Shown here piece by piece: positions 24,279 through 36,890 of a stretch of 64,000 nt of DNA. Source of the stretch: Kalaharituber pfeilii (Eukaryota > Ascomycota > Pezizomycetes > Pezizales > Pezizaceae); the NCBI GenBank assembly GCA_015179045.1, contig WHUZ01000005.1:1054001-1118000 (forward strand), read 5' to 3'. The notes under the pieces were generated by a model that saw only the letters and a list, made by a program, of their open reading frames with translations, was not told where the DNA came from and ran no database searches. Position 1 is the stretch's first letter, and every line of letters starts with the position of its first letter. The position numbers and the translations under genes are program-made.

Positions 24279-26091
24279 CTAACACATTAGGATACTGTAG
24301 AAGACACAAGACTAGAGCTTTTGAGTGCACTCACCGCGCAACTGAACCACCGACCCATTCTACAGTATACCAACCCTTCATGCCGGCCACGAATAATAGC
24401 ATGAGCAAAGTCCAGAATTGGAATTGGCCTTTGTAGAAGAGGTTCGGAAACCACGAAAACAACATGACGTGCCCCAAACCTCGTAAAAGGCCACCTAATC
24501 TCCATAAAATTGGCAACCAGATATTAAGAAGATTTGTGTCAACCCCATATATTTTGCGTAGATAGTGATGAGTAGGCAACTTGTTTGATTTCTGTCTTTG
24601 AGGTTGCTGTGGTTGTTGACGTGGCTGCTGCCTAGGGGATAGATTATCATTGGCAAGGCTCAATGGACCTAGAAAATTGGAAGGCCTTATTCGATAGGCC
24701 GGAGATGCGGCGAAATATGAGTGGTTGTAAGAAACAGAGTAAGAAGGATAAGAAGGGTAAGCCCTAGGGCGAAGAGGGGATCTCTCCGCAGCGCCAGAGC
24801 CATCAACTACCCCATAATCTCGAAAAACAGTCTCTGTATTTGGTGCATCATCCTCATTGATACTGGAGTCACAGGGAGCAGGTACAGGTTCACTTAAAGT
24901 GTTGTAAGACATGCGTCGGTACTGATACTGTAACAATGATTGCTGTTCATGGTGCGGATGTTCAGAATTAGGGTCATAAGGTAACGAGGAACTCAATAAT
25001 GGCGTTGCAGACCGAGAACGGGCGGTTTCGCTGGATGAACGAATTGAAGAAGTCTCCGAGTCCGAAAATGAGGAGCAAGAGTCGTCATCTTCAGCGTCTC
25101 CAAACTCATCATCTTCATGGTGAACGCCACGATGGCCGCTTTCTAGGTCGTGATTGAAGTTGCCTGTAGTGGGACTCTGAGTTGACGTAGCATAGCTGTT
25201 CCTCCTGATCTGGAAGCTGTTGAATCCATTTTGCGCACCAAATGTGAACTGACTCCCAAAGATTGGTGGCCGTCTCTGTTCCGCCGATGACGGGTGGACT
25301 TCAACTCGGGGGGTTCTCGAACGGACATCCCGGCCTTAAATCCACTCCTACTACCGTCACCGTCCTGGAACCTGAAGGGGTCAGAAAAAAAATTCACGCC
25401 ATCATGACCATTTAGTGGACGAAGCCCATCCCTTGAATTAGGTAAACTGGTTCTTCCTGGTGAACCTGTGAAGGATCCATCCCCGCGGTGATTATGAACG
25501 TGGTCCTGACGCTGGTGATTGTGGTGTTTGTGTTCGTCATATTGATGAGGCCTGTAGGACCACCAAGCAAACTTTTTGGATGTTAGTTACTCACTTCAAC
25601 CAGATTGTATGAATGATACATACCCCCGCCTCAAAGAGACACCAAACCCAGCCCATAAAGTATACTTCTTTCCAGATCTTGTCCGGATTGTTGGGCGTGT
25701 CGATGAGGAGCGAAGCAGGTTCAGAATTGACCACTTTTGCCCATGGCCCCGTTCCATAACCTCCGTCCCCGCCTGCTACAGCCACCAAGAACCTAACAAT
25801 CATCCATCTCCAAGCCTCTTCAAAAAAGCCTACTAGAAATAAAATAGTCCACTCTATACCATCGGCAAGCTGCTTCCGCCTAGGATCCTTTGGTAACGGT
25901 ATCTTGACGGCTAGTTGCTTGATTACCATCACAAACCCGAATCCAATGATTCCTAACGGAGCCGAATATTTCAAATACAGTAAAACATGGCTCTGTCTGA
26001 ACCCTTTGGGGAGAACGAGGGGTACAAGGAATATGCAGTGTAATGCAAATACTATCGGTGGTAGGATCAAACGATGTTGAAAGGGCGTCAT
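24279..26091 (-). CDS. multi-pass membrane protein with EExxR motif (APH-1/CPBP-like?)
   Basis: The first exon (26091 to 25595) starts at a good ATG and encodes about four hydrophobic segments. One carries FFEEAWRW; another ends WCLFEAG near a possible GTATGT site. A 43-bp intron (25552-25594, GTGAGT...CTAAC...CTACAG) restores an open frame into a His/Gly/Ser-rich loop. Another exon junction, unresolved, must lie at about 25,290-25,400 because the frame changes there. The later frame holds an acidic Ser-rich loop (EDDEFGDAEDDD), then two or three membrane helices (LLRGLGHVMLFSW, FWTLLMLLFVAGM). A 40-bp intron (24295-24334) would add ILMC and stop at 24279; unspliced, it stops at 24331. EExxR, then a helix with a His, resembles APH-1 (QEVFR...LLHTFW) and the CPBP/type II CAAX-protease fold. 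That is a pattern resemblance only; it may equally be an unrelated conserved fungal membrane protein. Confidence 0.6.
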
Positions 26092-29000
26092 GTCTTTGAA
26101 ATTTTCACCGCCCCTTCTCCAACTCCCTAGAAGTCATGAAATAGTTGTTTGATGGTGTAATCTGATGATTGGTATCTGGACTTTATAACGGGAAGATCGC
26201 TCAAGGCCGATTGGTGTGGGGAAGGTCTTTGCTTCTCAATTCTTTGAAGTTCTATGAGAATTACAGCTTCATTGACATAGAAAATTTTCTAAACCTATGG
26301 GCTGGGTCGAAGATCAGCAGGAGAGAGTTTGAGTGGTCGAAGTAGCACAGTGATGACGCTGTGCTGAGGTCGAATGATAATGGTGAGCCGAAGCTGGGTC
26401 CAGAATGGTTAGTTTAGTAGGTGATAGCTGATGAGGTGTTACTGCAGGTTAGAATAGTCCAACAAAAATAGTGAATGAAAGACAACACGAAAAGTCTAAT
26501 GAGGGAAGAAGTAAAGTGAAGACGGTCCGACTCGGCGAGTGGCCAGTGAAAACATGCGAGTCGAAGAAAAAATGGGGGTAGACACAAGAGTGTCGAAAAA
26601 ATTGAAGAAGACGAGCGAGTCGGAAGGGGATACAGGCAATAGTGGTATGCACGTTGTAATGCCTGTAAACACTTTTTTGAGGATGTAATTTAGCATGGAA
26701 CACCTGCGGCCTCAGAAGCAGGCAGCTAAGGCAAGGATATCTGGTAGCTTGCTCTCCCAGCTCATGCAACGAGTGGAGGAGGTTACCTACGATAGATTGC
26801 TGCGCTCTCCCAGGTATTTAATCGTTGAAGCTCCTGCTCAACGGCAAGAATTTGGGGCAGCGAAGCGCACTCCTTAGTGTGCCTGCTCCCGCGTTTTTTT
26901 TTTCTCATGAACAGGAGTCACCACCGTCTTCCTTGCTCCTGAATTGTTTGCTGCCTTTTGTTTTTAGCTTTGTAGTTTTTGCTTTTTGCTTTCCATATTC
27001 CTTTTTTGCATTTTGCTTCTTCCAAATTCGTTCGCTCATCCAGACACGGCAACCCTGCTCGCAGGGGACAATTTTTTTTTTCTTTTTTTCTTTTCCTCTT
27101 TCCCTCGCAACCCCACATTCTGGCCCTTGCCCCTGTCTGTAATCATACGTCTGGTATGTTTAATGTGGATTAGCTGCGTGACAGAATGGTTTGTGGAAGC
27201 AATCAAGTAACGGGGATATGCGGTTGGACTGGGGGCGGACAACAATCTCGGTGTGAAGCTAAGTGGACTAAGCTGTTTTGCAGAGTCCCACCTGCACGGT
27301 GCTCTGGGGCAGTGAGGTATCGCAATTGAAGCTAACCTGGAATCAATGAGAGACAAAACCATCAGCGACGTTTGGCCTCGGTATAGCCCAGCAGAGAGAT
27401 GTATCATTCAGTAGTCTGATGCTGACCTCAAGCAAGCAGTATTTCATTGCGATGGGTGACTCTAACCTCGTCACGATGAAGGCAATTGATATGATGGTGG
27501 GTTAAACAGCCCCCACGCGGCACCCTCGTTCGCGTGGAATATTCCGAGCGAAAGCAAGGTCCCCGAAGTAGGAGCGCAGTATTATATCGACACATCCGCC
27601 GGCCAGCTCTGCAAGTGGCGGTCTCGCTCCCTGTGCGGAACGCTGAATATATCTTTAACCTACGATAGTGTCTGAGGAGCAGCACAATGTCACATTAGAG
27701 TCGAGACCAAAGATTTCCTGTATAGGCTGTATAGGGCGATGCCTCAAAGCATCGGGAAAGCAACCGTAGGCTGATCTCTCGTGTGGCAAATGTTACCGTG
27801 TCATTGGAGGGCAGCAGGTGCAAGTAGTCGCGTACAGAAAGGTCGTGGATTATCAACCACGGTGCTACTGTTCGCTCCGTGGAAGCGTTGGGATAAGCGA
27901 GCCTGAGCAGATGACCCACACACGCAAGGATCTTCAGCGGCCATGCGGCCAATTGGCCCGGCAAACGTACTGAGTACAGTACATGTAGTGCCTGCGGCGG
28001 CAACGGCCTAGTCCGCTTCGGTGGGGCCAGGGGCGGGATCGGGCGGGCATGTCAGCTGAGCACGTCGCGGTACTTTACAGCCGTGTACTCGAGTACTCTG
28101 CTGTATGATACCACACCAAAGCCGAAACGGGGCGCCATTGTATCATATCATAGAAGGGCGTACGGAGCAAATGTGGCTCGAGCTCAGCTTGTGCACACGC
28201 TCTCTGCTGGCCTCCCGACTGTCGCGGGGCTTGCTGCTCTCGACCCACCGCTGCGAGCTGCACTGACACTGTTCCAGCGTCCCCCGAGTCCTTAGCTGCC
28301 TGCGCCTGCGCGGTGCGGGACGCTGATATACGGTACCGGTACTCGACGACGGTACTCGACAGCTTTCTCGGAGCGGGGATGCAGCGGGTTGGCCTGTGCT
28401 GGCTGCGGTGGAGTGAAGAGTCAGGCAAGCCTGGCCTCCTAGTGTGCCATTCTGGTGACGCGGCATAGGGAGAGGGAACGAGGAGAGGCAGTGAAAACAA
28501 ACCTGGCACAATTCGTACCCCAGCGGTAGTCAGCGTCTGGTTACGAGACTACCATACCCCAGCGGCCTGTTTTGGTTTTCTCCACCCACACACCCTCCTA
28601 CGGTGATGAGACTAGTACATAGGTACTTCACATTTTCAACCGGTGGGGGAAGATCCTTGCCTGTCCCACGCAACAGATAAGCAGCAGGATAATGATAACC
28701 GGGGGGCGTTTGGAGGCGAGGAAGCCAAATTTTTGGCGCCATGTTTGACACTAGCCCTTACTATTGCTCTGTATCGCACTGGGATCTGTCAATTGGCTGC
28801 GTTCCAATTGTCTTGACGTTGGCCCAGACTGCTATCATAGCTTAGGGTCGGATCATCTGGAGCCACCACAGAACGAGGATAGTGCCAGCAACGTATGAGC
28901 CTCCCAGGCCCAATACTTCTTTCTATCGAGCAAAACTATATTTTTCTTCTTCTTGCTTTATTTGATCATTGTATTCTCCTGCTTCCAATTGCCCTATGAT

Positions 29001-30149
29001 GTTGCCACGTAAAATGTGAGCAGTGTATCCTCCATTCTCGGATCGTTATTTCCGAGCACTGGATGCTGCCTCAAAGTAAAAATTGTTTGAAGGATGCCTA
29101 TAGTATTCAATGACTTTCATTAGCCCTTGTTCATGTCGACAATTGCGCCTCAAACTATGTAACTATCCAATACATTTGATAGAATCATGTTAACACGGCG
29201 GGGTTAGCACAACACTTTGTCTCGTCCTGACAATAGATGTAGTATTAGCTTGCTATCAAGGGAGCCTCACACCATAACAATTGATTTGCGCGAACATTTT
29301 AGTTAAGTTCAATGCTTAGAGACCACATTAATTACGATCTCGGATACGGATAGCAGCCACATGCCAATCAGAAAAAAAAGAAATAATGATACTGTTATGC
29401 CTTACCATACCCTCCACTAAGCCCAGAGATCATGAACTGAATCCAATGGCCACACATGCTTGCAAGGGCAGGATGGTAGCTTCTAGCCTTGCCTCCGAGA
29501 AAAAAACGTGGTAGCAAGTCTCCAGTCCCAGCTTGAAGGCGATTCAAGCTGCGTGTGCAAGGGTGTCCCAAATGTGAGTACCTGCATTAAACTGGCCATG
29601 CAGCAAACCCACATCGACTTGCAAGTTCTGAAGTCGCTGTTCGTCATATGGAAGGAAAATGGGAGAAAGAAATTGATAAAAGAAAATTCTGAATTCTCGT
29701 TCTCAGTCACCAAAATGATTATTACTTCACACTAATGGCTACATCGAGTCGATCTTTTATTCGTTCTTCCCGTCTTTCTTTCTGTTTTCGTTGTAGTGAG
29801 GTGTTCTTGCAAATAAGTGCAGCCAGGATGTAGGCCCCGTCCGGTTCGAGACTGGTGGGCCCCCTGAGAAAGCAAGAGTCTGGCACGAGAGCAGAGAAGA
29901 CGTTATTCTTGGCACTATCGGGCACACAACTAGTTGTAGGTTGGCACGGGAAACGCCGACTGATTGGTCACGGGATTTTCCCTTAGAATTCCTGTCCCTC
30001 CCCCCAACAACAGTTGAAATGAGCGACTAAAACATGTAGAGTGTTGGATTTATCAACCTCTTTACAAAAGTACTCTACATCTTAGGCGCAAGATTCTCTA
30101 TGATTCAATTACTCATTGATTTTAACACTGTAACGAAGAGCCCTACCCG
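26092..30149. other. gene-free spacer
   Basis: The stretch starts with the promoter side of the membrane-protein gene. After that, open frames are short and carry no recognisable motif. No transposon ends or RNA genes were seen. Confidence 0.4.
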
Positions 30150-30174
30150 CTTGGGTCGGAAGAAAAGAAACATC

Positions 30175-31316
30175 ACAACCCCATAACCCGACGATATGGT
30201 CCACGGAAAGTGGAACCTTTGTTGGATATGTCTTTGCACACCGGAACCCATGTTCCAACATCATATTGACCATAGCCTACAGTTGTGCCGGCCCAATGGT
30301 GCTGGATTTTGGGGACTAATGCTTCGCAAAATAACCAACATTCGGCAGGTATAACTAAAACAAAACCTCATTATTACCATGACCATGGTGTTGGGGCAGG
30401 CTCCAATGATGAACGCCTAAACTCCATTGAAACTGCCAATCCGCTGGGAACGTCATCCAGTGCATTAATGGTGGTTAACCGAACCGGCCCAGGTAGCGAA
30501 CGTAAATCGTCGATAATCCCGCAATTCCAAACTACTTCCTTTCCTTTTTCTTGCTTTTCTTCTTCTCTGCGGCCCTGCTACAGTCATAGTCCCTTTCTGC
30601 ACGCCCTCACCCTCTTCTTTGTTTTCTCCTGTCCGAAGGAAGTAAAATCTTGTAATTGTTCCTCCTGTTCCTCCTGTTCCTCCTGCTCCACATTTTCTCA
30701 TTTCCTCTCCTTAATTTGTTTCCTAAGAGAATCAAGTTTCTTCACTAAACTGGTATTTTTTCTTCCCACTCATTTTCAAGTCGTTTTACCATTTCACCCA
30801 AGTGCCCTACTTTCTGTTTAGCACTTTTTAAGTTGAGAGGCTATTTCATTATTCAATAGAGTATCGTGCTTGGCTTTCAGGCTTTCAACCCAGATTTGAG
30901 CTGCGCTGCATTATCCGCATGTGGAAGCAGCTTTATCTGCAGCCTGGGCAACCTTTCTTTCGCAGTAAGTACGCTGAGACTCAGATTTGACTTGTGAGTA
31001 AGCAGGTGTACTCCATTCCAATATTATCTAGCTTCTCTCGTGGAACATATTCTCCACATGTGGATCTGCCTGGCATGTGAAAGATAACAGTGCAGAAGGA
31101 AGTACAATAAGCTTCCCATCTGGTTTATGCAATATTAAATAACAATACCCATCTTCAGCATGATCCCGTACACACTGCGTATCAACGTCCGCAGCAAGGC
31201 ATGAGAAGTAGCTTGATAATGTTGAAAACATGGGCATCATTGTAACGGCCGCAGCCAATATGTCCTCAAATGAGGCTGGTGATACATTAGCTCGTGGCCT
31301 AATCTTTTAGAACATG
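30175..31316 (-). pseudogene. decayed coiled-coil protein gene
   Basis: Coding-like stretches succeed one another on the minus strand in changing frames. About 31,310-31,028 reads ANVSPASFEDILAAAVTMM and DTQCVRDHAEDGYCYLILH, then stops. About 30,990-30,690 gives coiled-coil-like fragments (YCERKVAQAADKAAS, VESLKAKHDTLLNNEIASQL, LGEMVKRLENEWEEK, VKKLDSLRKQIKERK) with in-frame stops. A run of Glu/Gln codons comes from a TCCTGT-type repeat, then about 30,525-30,380 reads IIDDLRSLPGPVRLTTINAL, and about 30,290-30,175 reads TTVGYGQYDVGTWVPVCKD. I do not recognise the family. The conserved order of plausible domains with many stops fits an old pseudogene. Introns could explain some, but not all, of the breaks. 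Confidence 0.45.
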
Positions 31317-31946
31317 ACGGCGTTTATATCATACCCCACTCAAAATTACTAACTGCTCCATAAACATTGTAGAACTATTCATTATTGTTTTCATTGTTGC
31401 CTCTACCCCTCCCCACAACTTCAGCCTTCGTATATACACAAACCAGACAACTAACCAACTTTCCATTTGCTCAAGACATGTGCGAAATGGAAGACATGCT
31501 GGCAAAGAATGGTAAGACGTCCTGTCGTCTCGTCTATGTGTCCCAAACACATAGAATATATACGTAGCTCGATAATAAAAGGTGCAGTGGAGGTGCAGGT
31601 TAGTGGATATAGTAGTCGTTGATACTGAATCTTGAGCAGGGGCAGGTGAGAAGAGATCGCATTCCCGGAAACTTTAAGGGTATTGAATTACTGCTGCAGA
31701 GAATGAGAACAGATTTAATAAAAACCACATGGCAATCTCCGACTTCATATTTACTTCATTGGCCTGAGCATTATTATATTGAAAATCAAATACTCACTCA
31801 TGCTAAATAACACCTTTTTTTTTGTATTTAAAATCCGCTAAATTCTCTTGCCCTATCTGCTTGTCTAAATCTCATTAGAGCCATATGTGGACTTGCTTTC
31901 CCAGCCCTGATCATGCTAGAATGACGAATACTTTTCGTTATTTCTC

Positions 31947-32333
31947 CTAAAAATCTATAAAGTCAGTTACTGTTGTATATAAGAGGACAGCTAGGATGGT
32001 TACTATCCTCACTGGTTCATCACCCGCATTTGGAGACTGTGATTGCAGTTGATCATTGGCATCTGTGATATTTAATAGGGAGGAGGACGTCATTGGGAGG
32101 TTTGCTTGACAATTAGAACTCCAACATGCGACACTGTACTCTATTGAGTTTGTAATTGCTTTCCTGCGATCATCTGGACAAGGCTGTCTGGAAGGGCACC
32201 AAAGATGTTGAATCCTGTGAGAGGGATAAAGAAAGTAGTTAAATTCACTTGTAATAATTCCTCTGCCAGCTCGGAAGTATAAATATGCATATAGCTGTTT
32301 GATGGGCCGCAGGAGGGTCAAGCTCAAAAGCAA
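31947..32333 (-). CDS. unassigned 128-codon open frame
   Basis: This ATG-initiated frame includes MTSSSLLNITDANDQL and ends RIVTILAVLLYTTVTDFIDF, a hydrophobic C-terminus. It has no family signature and no obvious intron. It may be a fragment of another decayed gene or chance; I list it because its C-terminal half looks more protein-like than the surrounding frames. Confidence 0.15.
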   Translation of the reverse strand: MLLSLTLLRPIKQLYAYLYFRAGRGIITSEFNYFLYPSHRIQHLWCPSRQPCPDDRRKAITNSIEYSVACWSSNCQANLPMTSSSLLNITDANDQLQSQSPNAGDEPVRIVTILAVLLYTTVTDFIDF

Positions 32334-34244
<1,911 letters not shown>

Positions 34245-35313
34245 TTAGTGTATGAAAAGAGGAGACTTGTTGAGGTTATTATTGTAGTTCTATGGATACT
34301 CGGTAAACTCTTGTGAGATAGCAGGAAGTGATGGAGATGTGAGGGAGAAGTGGGTGAGCTCTGGCTTATGTATCAACAACTTGGAAGGGCTGAGTGGCAC
34401 CTGTGGGGGAAAGCACTAGCGGCCTTGGCGGCGCCCCGAATGACCGCGAATCACCCAGAAGCACAAGGAAAAGAAGTGAGTACAGCCACAATGATTCTCT
34501 GGTGAGAGTCGTCAAATGCGTTGCGCAGCTGCTGACACGCAACGCTCATTAATAATTATTGCACGCAGTTGTGGCATCACGTGATATAGAGAAACAGCAG
34601 AAGGGAAATAGCAGACGGCATTGCCGCACAGGAATGATAATGCCCATGAGTTGCGCAACTTGCATCTGTTGGTTATCTCATCTATGGCTACGTGGACCCT
34701 TCGCACCCTTGACAAGCAATAGTGTCACACATTGATCTTGAGCATTCTTTGCCGCGGCTTTGCTTAGTCTCGGTCCTCAACACTGACCAGGCCCGCTATC
34801 CTGAGGTGGTATGACCAGACTTTTGAAGGGGACTCCAACCAGCAACTCGATATAACATTCTCACTCCAAGCTCTCGTCGAGGGATAGGAACCCAAGCTGC
34901 CTTGCCATAAGCTAAGATGAATTGATTCTTAGTGCTCTAATGATGGCTCATCCAGCCATTGCCGTTGTGCCGAGAGCTTTTCCACATGTTTACTTTGACT
35001 GTTCTCTAGCTAATCTCATATAGACTCACATACACTTCGACATTATACATTATTCGGCACAAATACATTATCTATTCGGACCCATACTCACGACTGTGAA
35101 AGTTTACTGATATTGGTTTGGCTACATCACTATCATTCGGTCGCTTGGCGGGAGCGAGCGGGAAAGGTTGGAAGAGGCTGGATTGGATGGTATCATGAAT
35201 GCGGAGATGATTTAGGTAGTCTGAATGGTGGGGTAGATAGATTAGTTAATTTTGCATTGGGGGAGAGGTGATAGGCAGTAGAAGGTGCCGTAGGAGAGGC
35301 GATGGGAGAGGTA

Positions 35314-35351
35314 GTCCGAAGTGGCAGTCCGAAGTGGCAGTCCGAAGTGGC
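35314..35351 (+). repeat. 13-bp tandem repeat, three copies
   Basis: Three consecutive copies of GTCCGAAGTGGCA are present, the last lacking its final base match. They lie in a minus-strand 78-codon ATG frame (35429-35193) that I do not otherwise support. Confidence 0.85.
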
Positions 35352-35918
35352 GTTACGAGAGCCAGTAACCGTGATGGTAAGAGAGGGGAGAGGAAGAGGA
35401 TTGGGATGTTGTCCACTTTCCGAACTCATCTATAACTTGGTGAAATGATTTCTCTGTTGTCTCTCTACATGAATCGACGGTTCCAGTTCGATTCTGAGCT
35501 AGGCAAGAAGGTTGTCCAGCATTTTTTTAAAAAAATGGACTGTAATTGCTCATGGATTTAAGTTCTAGGAAGCCTGTTTTTAATTCTGTTTTGCATAAAT
35601 TATAGCATTTCCATGTTCTTAAATAGGACACATTTTTACATCAGTGTGCACTAGTGTTAGAACCGGACTAGGCACTTGACTGAGTTCTCCCGCCTATCTA
35701 TACCCACCTCCATGACATTAACCAATCGACGCCATCATTTCAATAATAATACACATAGTGATCTGGTCAAATGGCAAAATGCTGATTCAGAAATTCATCC
35801 TTTAAAATGCTCGCTCTATTTATATCCTAATTTGGACCGAGAGCTATCGAGGACGTTGCCTGTTTATTCGGCTTGCGCAGACAGTTCGTAGGGACCTGGC
35901 CGTGGTTATGTAACCTCA

Positions 35919-35919
<1 letters not shown>

Positions 35920-35971
<52 letters not shown>
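35920..35971 (+). repeat. 52-bp poly(A) tract
   Basis: An uninterrupted run of about 52 A follows AACCTCAC. It could be the tail of a retrotransposed sequence, but no flanking duplication was found. Confidence 0.8.
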
Positions 35972-35974
<3 letters not shown>

Positions 35975-36579
35975 CCCATATTTCTAGAATTTGAAATAAA
36001 ATCAATAATATTTACATAGTCTTGTAACCAGTAGTTGCAACTCCATGAATATTTGCTGAGTTTTATGTGCAGACTTCAAGTTTTGGAGGCTACTTTGACG
36101 AGCAATGGAATGGGGGGCGAGACTGTTGGAATGTAAGTAGGTTATTGCGGAACTTTGTGGAATTTCAGAGTTACGACACACAATTATCATGCGCACACGG
36201 ATTGGCATACACCGATTGATCAGTGGAACTCAGTCATGTTATTACAATATGGCGATTAATGAAGCAGGCTACAAGACTCGATCGCAAAATATAGAATCCA
36301 GAAGATTGCCCCCATTGTTCGCTTATACTGACATTTAGTTCTGGCTACCAGCTATAAAAGCAAGAAGATATATTACATGCTATGCATCATTCGTTTGACG
36401 CAATGGAACAGACGCATCACAAGACGGCAGTGGACAGACGCTCTATATCAATATTTGATATCTATAGCTATTGACCATATCATGACAATATCACAGTAGA
36501 ATACTATAGGATAGACTGAATTCGATGTACTCGAGTACAGTACACTCTCGATATATGAATGTCCTCGGGCAAGGGAGGT

Positions 36580-36890
36580 ATATTCTTCTATATCAAATAT
36601 TCTTATACTAAGATTGCTTGGCAGTCTCACACTAACCATATGCAGTAAGATTTGAACTAGGGGAACGGCATGCAATGGTATTGCTCTGCAAAGTAGGATA
36701 TGCAACTCTATGCAGTGTTGACCAGCATTTATGCACGCAATATACAAATCTTGATATAAGGTTTTTTATTTTACATGACTAAGCAGTATAAACCTCTTAA
36801 AACGAAAATATTAATTAATGCGCATGGGAGCGGGTCGTATATATTCTTATATCGAACACTTTCTTATATCAGATATACTTATATCAAAAG
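36580..36890. repeat. clustered TTATATC / ATATTCTTATA motifs
   Basis: Related motifs recur: TATATCAAATATTCTTATAC (about 36,588-36,607), then TATATTCTTATATC, TTTCTTATATC and ACTTATATCAAAAG (36,838-36,890). The pattern resembles subterminal repeats of a miniature DNA transposon about 300 bp long. Boundaries are not fixed. Confidence 0.4.

Noticed and set aside
35193..35429. 78-codon minus-strand ATG frame
   Set aside because: It contains a 13-bp tandem repeat that shifts frame with each copy, and there is no domain or splice continuation.
35920..35971. Long poly(A) as the tail of a complete LINE or processed pseudogene
   Set aside because: No flanking target duplication or upstream coding remnant was found, so it is kept only as a homopolymer repeat.
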